The notes under the pieces were generated by a model, which ran no database searches, was not told the DNA's origin, and saw nothing but the letters and a program-made list of their open reading frames with translations. 5,038 bases of DNA from Thiotrichaceae bacterium (GTDB taxonomy: Bacteria > Pseudomonadota > Gammaproteobacteria > Thiotrichales > Thiotrichaceae). The position numbers were made by a program, and so were the translations under genes. Numbering within the stretch: the first letter of the stretch is position 1; the number at the start of each line of letters is the position of its first letter. The stretch lies in NCBI GenBank assembly GCA_027008665.1, contig JALVEA010000055.1, positions 1 through 5,038 on the forward strand. The letters are read 5' to 3'. Below are positions 1 through 5,038 of the stretch, in pieces.

Positions 1-1663
1 TAATCTGAAAACAGCTTTGAGCGGAGCGATTTGCTAAACAAAATTGACTGCTTCTAAGCTGATTTTTTGAGGCATTAATTTGTACGGGTTTTTGCAGTTT
101 CCATTTAGAAACCTGTCGGGTATCGAGCTGTAATTGTTGCAATGAACCTTGCCACTGGGGGGCTTTCCAACCTCCTTTTGCTTTTAATATCACCTTTGCA
201 TCGGGATGAGTAAAGGCAAGTTTCAGACGGTGATTTTCAATCGTCCCTGAAGCGTGGAGTGAGGCTTGACTGATTTTCTGTTGTTCTAAATCCAGTTGTT
301 TTAAATCACCGCGTAGGCTGTAAATACCTTGTTTAGATTCTGCAATTAGATTCGCTGATCCGAGTTTATACTGTTGATAGCGAATCTGCTGGGCATTGAG
401 TTTAGCATTTAATAGCGGTTGTTTTAGCGAGCCTTTTAATGTGCCTGTGGCAATCAGTTTTCCTGATAAATCAGGCAAGAGTTGATTGAGATTATTGGCC
501 TGAATATCCCAGCTAAGATCAAAAGGAGGACTTGCTTTACCGCTTGCTTTAATCTTATTCTGCCCTATATTTGCTCGCGTGTTTTGCAGTGTTATTTGTT
601 GATCTTGATGCGTTACTTTTCCACTAGCACTAATCTTTTTGCCCTTAAGCATTCCATCTAATGCTTGTAAATTTAAAACACCGTAGAGGCTGTTATTATA
701 ACCGCCTTTATAATGCACGCTAGCATCAAACTCTGCTGGCCATTCGGGGACGTATTTCTTTAATTTTACCTGTTGTAATTTGCCATCAAATAACCATGCT
801 AGCTCAGGTGTCCATTTTACCTCTGCTGTGCCGTTTAGATTGCCATCGAGACTTTGGGTTTGTATCTCCGAGAAGGTGACTTGATCATAATCCCCCCGTC
901 CTTGTAATTGAATTGCTTGCGGATTAAATAGTTTGCTTTTTAGATTGGCTTTTACCTTAAAACGGTAGGCGGTTAGTGTGCCACCTAATTCAAAATCTGC
1001 ATTCGCCTTGCCGATTTTTGGATGTTTAAAATCAGCATGACCACTGCCTTGCATATTGTGTGGCTGATTCATATTCATTGTAAAGTTTTGTGCTTTTAGA
1101 TTAAGCGGAGAGCCAATAAGAATCAATTGCGCCTCAAGCGCATCGGCGTTTAGATTTCCTTCCTTAATATTAAGTTGGGTCAATTGTATATTTTTAATTT
1201 GAAAAATTACTTCATTTTCACGAATGACTTCAAAGGAGTCCAATGCTAAAGAATTCGTTTTGATATTCAAAGGCAATGCAAAATCAGGCAAAGCGGTAAT
1301 CTTTTCAGAAGGGCTATCATCACTTTTAGGCAAGCGAATCACTAATCTTTTTGCATGGACAGAAGGAGTGTGGAGTTGATTTTTTTCTGGACTATAACGG
1401 GGTTTAGTAATTTCTATTTGTTCTAATTCAACCGTTGTTGCAGGGTCTTTCCATTTTAAACTATCCACTTTTAAGTCAGTTAAAAAAGTACCACGAAAAC
1501 CCTTTATTTCTAATGGCTCAAAGGATACTCCGACAATTTTTTCAATCAGAGCAGGTCCTAACGAAGTAGTCAGAGCAACAGCAAACACAAGCAAACAGCT
1601 TAATAATACTATTTGAATGACCGCAATCGGTGAAAAAAGGTGTTGGCTTAAGCTCTTTCTCAT
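1..1663 (-). CDS. tamB: TamB, translocation and assembly module inner-membrane subunit (5' part, runs off left edge)
   Basis: This is the first 554 codons of tamB, open to the window edge; E. coli TamB has about 1,259 residues, so somewhat under half is present. I translated it by hand from the ATG at 1663-1661 and met no stop. Residues about 13-33 are one hydrophobic helix (around VIQIVLLSCLLVFAVAL), the expected uncleaved inner-membrane anchor. A long periplasmic part follows with alternating polar and hydrophobic residues, as in the TamB/AsmA-like beta-groove fold. Family landmarks are FEPLEIKGFRGTF (~48-60), LPDFALPLNI (~125-134), EVKWTPELAW (~281-290), KKYVPEWPA (~302-310), and a W-x-L-x-x-P stretch followed by two cysteines (~542 and 551). 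The DUF490 domain that contacts TamA lies at the missing C-terminus. It works with TamA to bridge the envelope for outer membrane protein assembly and lipid transport. The start overlaps the tamA stop. Confidence rests on motifs and on the tamA neighbour. Confidence 0.95.
   Translation of the reverse strand, partial: MRKSLSQHLFSPIAVIQIVLLSCLLVFAVALTTSLGPALIEKIVGVSFEPLEIKGFRGTFLTDLKVDSLKWKDPATTVELEQIEITKPRYSPEKNQLHTPSVHAKRLVIRLPKSDDSPSEKITALPDFALPLNIKTNSLALDSFEVIRENEVIFQIKNIQLTQLNIKEGNLNADALEAQLILIGSPLNLKAQNFTMNMNQPHNMQGSGHADFKHPKIGKANADFELGGTLTAYRFKVKANLKSKLFNPQAIQLQGRGDYDQVTFSEIQTQSLDGNLNGTAEVKWTPELAWLFDGKLQQVKLKKYVPEWPAEFDASVHYKGGYNNSLYGVLNLQALDGMLKGKKISASGKVTHQDQQITLQNTRANIGQNKIKASGKASPPFDLSWDIQANNLNQLLPDLSGKLIATGTLKGSLKQPLLNAKLNAQQIRYQQYKLGSANLIAESKQGIYSLRGDLKQLDLEQQKISQASLHASGTIENHRLKLAFTHPDAKVILKAKGGWKAPQWQGSLQQLQLDTRQVSKWKLQKPVQINASKNQLRSSQFCLANRSAQSCFQI
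1660..1663 (-). promoter_or_regulatory. ATGA stop/start overlap coupling tamA to tamB
   Basis: On the minus strand these four bases read ATGA: the tamB start ATG and the tamA stop TGA share two bases. No strong Shine-Dalgarno sequence precedes the tamB ATG; the closest purine-rich run is a weak GGTG within the last tamA codons. Initiation of tamB therefore probably depends on ribosomes terminating on tamA, which would keep the two subunits in proportion. Confidence 0.85.
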
Positions 1664-3495
1664 AGATCAGCACCGATGCTCAGGTGCAAATGGGGGTCAG
1701 AAAGTTTATCTTTTGGAAAGCCTATATCAATTCGTACGGGACCAACAGGTGAACGCCAGCGAAGACCTGTGCCGACTCCTATTTTTAAATTCGAATTTTT
1801 CCAATCATTAAAAGCATTGCCCACATCAATAAAACCTGCGACTCCCCATTTATCGATAATAGGATAATCGTATTCAAGGCTACCAACTAGTAAATGTTTA
1901 CCCCCTGAAAGATCACCTTCTGCATCGATTTCGCCCAGTGAGTCAAAGCTATAACCGCGCACACTTTGCCCCCCTCCTGCAAAAAAGCGCAGTTCTTTTG
2001 GCATTGTTTTTGCGTCACCAACAAAGGTTGTTCCTAGCTCTAAACGACCTAATAAGCGACCATCACCGAGTTGAGTAATAACTTTAGTTTCAGTTTTTAG
2101 CTGTAAAATACTTTGATCACTGAGTATATTTTCGACAGCTCCTTGTAAATGCGCTTTGGCACGCCAACCATTAAGAGGGAAAAGATAATTATCTGCTTGT
2201 GTTTTTTCTGTACCTATTCCTAGTAGTGTTAAATGTGATTTTGTAGGTTTTTGATCGCCTACCTGTGTGGTATCTAAAAGATAAGTAATAGAAGCGCTTT
2301 GTTGCCAATCAGAGTCTGTTTTTTGGGTATACTCCGTGCCGAATTTATAGCTACGACTAATAATATTATTATCTGTATCCTGTTGCCATTCAAATAGATA
2401 ACTCAATGTACCTTGTTTAGGATTCGCTTTAGGCTCTGTTAAACGGGCGCTAAAAGTGCTTACCTTAGGAGCGGCGGTGGCACTTAAATTAAGCCGATGC
2501 CCCTTAGCACTTGTCCAACGACGATTTAATTCCCCACTGATTCGAGGGCCTGTATCAGTTCCATAACCTACTTTAAATTTCCATGCATTACGTTTTTTTG
2601 CTTTAAGGCTAATTTCAATCGGTACATAATGATCAACAGCTTGTTTATGTAGCGCGTTAATTTTTATATCAGCATAAAAACCACTAGATTGAAGCAATTG
2701 TTGTTGCCGAATAAGTTCTTCGGAGCTATAGAAATCACCTTGCTTTATTTGTAGAAAACTCTGAATCACATCGGCGCGAACTACTTTTTGCTTAACAGTG
2801 ATTTTTCCATAGCGAAAACGTTTACCCGTATTAAAAATAAGATCAATATCAGCACTAAATTTAAGTGGATTAACCGTTATTTTATGCGCTTCAAAAGCCG
2901 CATCAAAATAGCCTAAAGCCTGAGAGGTCTCTTTTAACTGGCTTTTATAATCGGTATATTTTTGATGATTAAGAATATCACCAAGCTGGTAAGGAGGGGT
3001 ATTGCGTAAGGTTCTAAATTCTTTTTGTGTTAACCCTTCGCCTTTTAGAATGATATGGGATCGAGTTACTTTAATCGGGCGATTCGCTTTTACAGCAATG
3101 GTAATTTTCCAACAACCATCAATTCTTCGTGTATTAGGTGAAAAAATAGCATCATAATAACCCACTGCACGAGAAGCTTTGCGGAAGCGTTTTTTTATTG
3201 ATTTAATAAATTGTGTAATCTGCTCTTGTGACTCTGTACACTCAGGGGTTCGACTAGGAAGATTCAGGCTTAGATTTTTATATAACTCTCCACCTGTACC
3301 TACAATATCAATACTTGCAACAGAGGTTTTATCTTTCTCTTCTTCCGTTTTTCCGACCGCATGAATTGATAACGGTAATAGAAATAGCAAAATGAGTGTA
3401 ACAGAATGAGAAGTTTGCATGGAAGTACGCAATATAGAGACTGAGTTTAAAAACAATATTGATAGTAAAAATCGAGCAATTATTAACATCCTCAT
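1660..3495 (-). CDS. tamA: TamA, Omp85-family outer membrane protein of the translocation and assembly module
   Basis: This is a complete gene of 611 residues, a little longer than E. coli TamA (577). Seen in the sequence: a hydrophobic N-terminus with a likely signal peptidase site near IHA/VG (46/47); POTRA1 at about 59-138, POTRA2 at about 143-222 and POTRA3 at about 226-298; then a barrel from about 303 to 611. The Omp85 hallmark is LRFFAGGGQSVRGY at 502-515, with the V-R-G-Y tetrad that sits inside the barrel. The C-terminus carries GLRWRSPVGPVRIDIGFP and a final strand ending IGADL, typical of TamA. The family inserts in the outer membrane and pairs with TamB through its POTRA domains. 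The start at 3495 is chosen because AAGGAG lies 9 bases upstream; an internal Met26 at 3420 has no such site but would give a more ordinary signal peptide. The extra length is mostly this N-terminal extension. POTRA1 holds two cysteines (86, 128). The stop overlaps the tamB start. Confidence 0.96.
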   Translation of the reverse strand: MRMLIIARFLLSILFLNSVSILRTSMQTSHSVTLILLFLLPLSIHAVGKTEEEKDKTSVASIDIVGTGGELYKNLSLNLPSRTPECTESQEQITQFIKSIKKRFRKASRAVGYYDAIFSPNTRRIDGCWKITIAVKANRPIKVTRSHIILKGEGLTQKEFRTLRNTPPYQLGDILNHQKYTDYKSQLKETSQALGYFDAAFEAHKITVNPLKFSADIDLIFNTGKRFRYGKITVKQKVVRADVIQSFLQIKQGDFYSSEELIRQQQLLQSSGFYADIKINALHKQAVDHYVPIEISLKAKKRNAWKFKVGYGTDTGPRISGELNRRWTSAKGHRLNLSATAAPKVSTFSARLTEPKANPKQGTLSYLFEWQQDTDNNIISRSYKFGTEYTQKTDSDWQQSASITYLLDTTQVGDQKPTKSHLTLLGIGTEKTQADNYLFPLNGWRAKAHLQGAVENILSDQSILQLKTETKVITQLGDGRLLGRLELGTTFVGDAKTMPKELRFFAGGGQSVRGYSFDSLGEIDAEGDLSGGKHLLVGSLEYDYPIIDKWGVAGFIDVGNAFNDWKNSNLKIGVGTGLRWRSPVGPVRIDIGFPKDKLSDPHLHLSIGADL

Positions 3496-3504
3496 TGTTT
3501 AAAA

Positions 3505-3510
3505 CTCCTT
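3505..3510 (-). promoter_or_regulatory. tamA ribosome binding site
   Basis: The minus strand reads AAGGAG followed by 9 bases and then the ATG at 3495. This strong Shine-Dalgarno match decides the start: neither Met3 (15 bases away) nor Met26 has a site at normal spacing. Confidence 0.8.
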
Positions 3511-3524
3511 TGATAAGAGTATTT

Positions 3525-3543
3525 TATGGGTTTTTTCCCCATA
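3525..3543 (-). repeat. Small hairpin in the tamA leader
   Basis: TATGGG (3525-3530) and CCCATA (3538-3543) form a perfect 6-bp stem around a 7-base loop. In the minus-strand transcript the loop is A-rich (GAAAAAA) and the hairpin ends 14 bases before the tamA Shine-Dalgarno sequence. It is too short and too far from a U-run to be called an attenuator. It could affect ribosome access or mRNA stability, but that is inference. Confidence 0.45.
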
Positions 3544-3565
3544 CCCTTTGCCCCTATACTAAGCG

Positions 3566-3634
3566 CTAAGGATTTAATAAAACACGAAACTAACCAAAGG
3601 TGAGCGAAAGTTTTAGGTATTATTGAATCCTTAG
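3566..3634. repeat. Long inverted repeat, 15-bp arms, upstream of tamA
   Basis: The left arm CTAAGGATTTAATAA (3566-3580) and the right arm TTATTGAATCCTTAG (3620-3634) are complementary at 14 of 15 positions, enclosing 39 bases. The single exception (T3575 with G3625) would be a U-G wobble in a plus-strand RNA but an A-C mismatch in a minus-strand RNA. Inside, AAACT (3587-3591) and AGTTT (3609-3613) could form a second 5-bp stem. A direct repeat CTAAG (3559-3563, 3566-3570) sits at the left border. It could be a leader structure of tamA, a small RNA, or a remnant of a miniature repeat element; the sequence alone does not decide. Confidence 0.6.
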
Positions 3635-3654
3635 TCCTAACTAATAAATCATAC

Positions 3655-3669
3655 TATAAAGGCTTTATA
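3655..3669. repeat. Perfect dyad TATAAAG-G-CTTTATA, possible operator
   Basis: Seven-base arms (3655-3661 and 3663-3669) are perfectly complementary around a single central base. A one-base loop is unfavourable for an RNA hairpin, so a DNA-level site for a dimeric regulator is the likelier reading, if it is functional at all. No family of regulator is recognisable from it. AT-rich sequence can give such a dyad by chance. Confidence 0.35.
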
Positions 3670-3677
3670 CTCTATCA

Positions 3678-3695
3678 TGATGAAATTAATCATCA
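3678..3695. repeat. Dyad TGATGA-N6-TCATCA, possible operator
   Basis: Six-base arms at 3678-3683 and 3690-3695 are perfectly complementary around AATTAA. The centre-to-centre distance to the dyad at 3655-3669 is about 25 bases. It lies between the putative tamA promoter and the gene. The shape fits a binding site for a dimeric regulator or a small RNA hairpin, but nothing identifies the partner, and chance remains possible in such AT-rich DNA. Confidence 0.3.
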
Positions 3696-3727
3696 AAGCA
3701 ATCAATCAAAACCTCTGCATTCAAATA

Positions 3728-3756
3728 TTTTTAAGAATACTTGTTTCTGCTCTCAA
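3728..3756 (-). promoter_or_regulatory. Candidate sigma70 promoter for tamAB
   Basis: The minus strand carries TTGAGA (3756-3751; 5 of 6 to the -35 consensus), a 17-base spacer, and TAAAAA (3733-3728; 4 of 6 to the -10 consensus). This is the best pair I found facing tamA. Transcription would start near 3720, giving a leader of about 225 bases that includes both short dyads, the long inverted repeat and the small hairpin. The -10 box is weak, so this is a candidate only. Confidence 0.3.
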
Positions 3757-3797
3757 GATTAACTATCACGCGCACCGTCTAAAAGGCAAATTCACGC

Positions 3798-3832
3798 AGC
3801 TTGGACGGGGCTTATAACCCCGTTCATAAGCT
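3798..3832 (-). terminator. Hairpin just downstream of the HlyD-family gene, possible terminator
   Basis: The core stem is ACGGGG (3805-3810) with CCCCGT (3818-3823), 7-base loop, the most GC-rich stem in the intergenic region. It extends through G3804-T3824 (a wobble only in plus-strand RNA) and G3803-C3825, then AGCTT (3798-3802) with AAGCT (3828-3832) across a two-base bulge. It begins about 21 bases after the adaptor stop codon, the usual place for a terminator, but no U-run follows on either strand. It may therefore be a weak or factor-assisted terminator, or a 3'-end stabilising hairpin. Confidence 0.4.
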
Positions 3833-3853
3833 TCAAACTAGTACTTAATGGTT

Positions 3854-5038
3854 TTAATACTCATTCAAAGCATTATCAAGCATCTGCTTTAGTGGTTTCA
3901 AAAAGTACTCTAATACCGTCCGTTCACCTGTTTTGATAACCACTTCAACAGGCATCCCAGCCACTAATTTCACTTTATGTGCTTCAAGCTCTTTAGCAGC
4001 TTTTTTATTGAGATTTAAGCGGGTTTTATAATAAGTAAACCCCGTTTGTCTATCGAGCGTGGTATCGGCTGCAATATTTTCCACGGTTGCATACATAGTT
4101 TCAAAATATCGCGCATCATCAAAGATGGAAAGTCTGATTTCAGCCTGTTGTCCAATTCGAAGATTATCAATATCTGTGACTGAGATATTAGCAATAATAC
4201 TGAACTTATAATCCAGGGGAACAATTTCCATAATAGGCGTACCTGCTTGAATAACCGCGCCAATGGTGACTACATCAAATTTTTCAACTTTTCCAGCAAC
4301 AGGGGCAATAATATCAATATGAGACAGTTTTTCTTCAATACGTTCTTTTGTTGCCACCAGCTCAATATGACGACGCTCTAAATCTCTAAGCTCTAGATTT
4401 AGATTTTGTAAATAGCGTTTTTTCTCCAAACCTTGCTGTTGGCTTTGCTCTGATCTCACCTCATTAAGACGTTCTATATCAAATTTCCGACTCGAAATCT
4501 CCCCTAAAAGGGCACTGTATTCCCGCTCTTTAGAACGTAATTCACTCCGTGGGATAAGGCGTTGTTGATCCAAAGGTCTTAAAGAGGCAAGGTCTTTTTC
4601 TAGCGATGATTTACGTCGATAAAGGCTAATTAAAACCTGTTTATTACCTAAAATCTGTTGTTGTGCCTGTTTTTTCCGTTGCGTTAAAATAGCACCACTT
4701 TGATCAAGGGTACTGCTACCTAAAGAAAATATTTTACGCTGTGTTTTTAAAATATCACGTAATGAAGGTGAGTTTTTCGCAGCAGAAAGCAATTCTTGAG
4801 AAAATCGGAGTGGGATATGATCCCGTTCCGCCCGTAGCCGTTGTTGGCTCGCAAGTGATTCCCATATCTGTGCTTGGGTTGAATTAAGCTGTAGACGCAG
4901 TGCTTTACTATCAAGGCGTAAGAGAATTTGCCCTTTTTTTACAATATCCCCTTCTTTAACATAGATCTTATCGACTTTACCATTCTCAATATGTTGTACC
5001 ACCTTATTTCTAGCTGCGACTTGTATCGTGCCAGGAGA
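3854..5038 (-). CDS. HlyD-family type I secretion membrane fusion protein (3' part, runs off right edge)
   Basis: This is the C-terminal 394 residues; E. coli HlyD has 478, so the missing part is roughly the cytoplasmic tail, the single membrane helix and a few residues. The frame is open to base 5038, 12 codons above the first possible start (GTG at 5002), which is an internal valine. From the edge: the first lipoyl half-motif (about 13-43, VQHIENGKVDKIYVKEGD); a long Gln/Glu/Lys/Arg-rich alpha-helical coiled-coil hairpin (about 45-235), with QRLIPRSELRSKEREY as the family turn region; the second lipoyl half (about 231-266, IIAPVAGKVEKFDVV, then PIMEIVPLD); and a beta-barrel domain ending in the HlyD signature (about 351-373, GMPVEVVIKTGERT then FLKPL). 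Such adaptors join an ABC exporter to a TolC-like outer membrane channel, exporting proteins (RTX toxins, proteases, adhesins) directly. The exporter is not in the window, so the substrate and subtype (HlyD, PrtE or LapC-like) cannot be told. Confidence 0.93.
   Translation of the reverse strand, partial: SPGTIQVAARNKVVQHIENGKVDKIYVKEGDIVKKGQILLRLDSKALRLQLNSTQAQIWESLASQQRLRAERDHIPLRFSQELLSAAKNSPSLRDILKTQRKIFSLGSSTLDQSGAILTQRKKQAQQQILGNKQVLISLYRRKSSLEKDLASLRPLDQQRLIPRSELRSKEREYSALLGEISSRKFDIERLNEVRSEQSQQQGLEKKRYLQNLNLELRDLERRHIELVATKERIEEKLSHIDIIAPVAGKVEKFDVVTIGAVIQAGTPIMEIVPLDYKFSIIANISVTDIDNLRIGQQAEIRLSIFDDARYFETMYATVENIAADTTLDRQTGFTYYKTRLNLNKKAAKELEAHKVKLVAGMPVEVVIKTGERTVLEYFLKPLKQMLDNALNEY

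Larger units (their letters stand above)
3496..3853. other. 358-bp intergenic region between the HlyD-family gene and tamA, no credible gene
   Basis: I looked at both strands and found only very short reading frames, the longest being 46 codons on the plus strand (3677-3817) without a well-placed ribosome binding site. The stretch is AT-rich and carries, from high to low coordinates: a hairpin after the adaptor stop (3798-3832), a possible minus-strand promoter (3728-3756), two short dyads (3678-3695 and 3655-3669), a 15-bp-arm inverted repeat (3566-3634), a small hairpin (3525-3543) and the tamA ribosome binding site (3505-3510). It most likely holds the end of one transcription unit and the promoter and leader of the next. 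Confidence 0.8.

Noticed and set aside
1617..1867. Plus-strand reading frames of 63-64 codons over the tamA/tamB junction.
   Set aside because: They lie antisense to clear tamA and tamB coding sequence, have no ribosome site, and their translations look like shadow frames.
3528..3555. Three G-runs on the minus strand (GGGG, GGG, GGGG) suggesting a G-quadruplex in the tamA leader.
   Set aside because: A fourth G-run is missing nearby, so a standard intramolecular quadruplex cannot form.
3526..3603. A 25-codon plus-strand reading frame starting ATGGGTTTTTTC.
   Set aside because: It is very short, has only a partial AAGAG upstream, and overlaps the small hairpin and one arm of the long inverted repeat.
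3677..3817. A 46-codon plus-strand reading frame in the intergenic region, beginning MMKLIIKAIN and ending in the hairpin at 3803-3825.
   Set aside because: The nearest purine-rich run (AAAGG, 3658-3662) is 14 bases from the ATG, too far for a normal ribosome site. The product resembles no family I know, and its stop lies inside the hairpin. A chance frame is likelier.
4015..4263. An 82-codon minus-strand frame inside the HlyD-family gene.
   Set aside because: It is a shifted frame on the same strand within a well-supported adaptor domain, with no independent protein features.
4950..5038. Taking the GTG at 5002 as the start of the adaptor gene.
   Set aside because: The frame stays open to the window edge with family-typical residues above it (SPGTIQVAARNK), and a start at 5002 would remove the membrane helix that this family needs.

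Overview
The window reads as ordinary chromosome from an AT-rich Gammaproteobacterium (about 40% G+C by eye). The evidence is the protein families and their order, plus recognisable gammaproteobacterial TamA and TamB motifs. I cannot name the genus. All three genes lie on the minus strand, so transcription runs from high to low coordinates.

Layout in transcription order. (1) 5038-3854 is the C-terminal ~394 residues of a HlyD-family membrane fusion protein, the periplasmic adaptor of a type I secretion system; its N-terminus is beyond the right edge. (2) 3853-3496 is a 358-bp intergenic region with no credible gene. It is unusually rich in inverted repeats: a hairpin just after the adaptor stop, two short dyads, a 15-bp-arm inverted repeat, and a small hairpin just upstream of the tamA ribosome binding site. 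It also holds one plausible sigma70-type promoter facing tamA. (3) 3495-1660 is a complete tamA, an Omp85-family outer membrane protein with three POTRA domains and a 16-strand barrel. (4) 1663-1 is the first 554 codons of tamB, the inner-membrane-anchored, periplasm-spanning partner; it continues beyond the left edge.

tamA and tamB overlap by four bases (ATGA), the sign of a translationally coupled operon. Together they form the translocation and assembly module (TAM), which links inner and outer membranes and is implicated in outer membrane protein assembly and in anterograde phospholipid transport. The upstream adaptor belongs to another envelope-spanning export machine (ABC exporter, HlyD adaptor, TolC-like channel). 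The long gap and intervening hairpin suggest a separate transcript.

I found no mobile element, CRISPR array, tRNA or rRNA, and no convincing new system. The parts least explained are the structured intergenic region and the tandem hydrophobic segments at the N-terminus of TamA.
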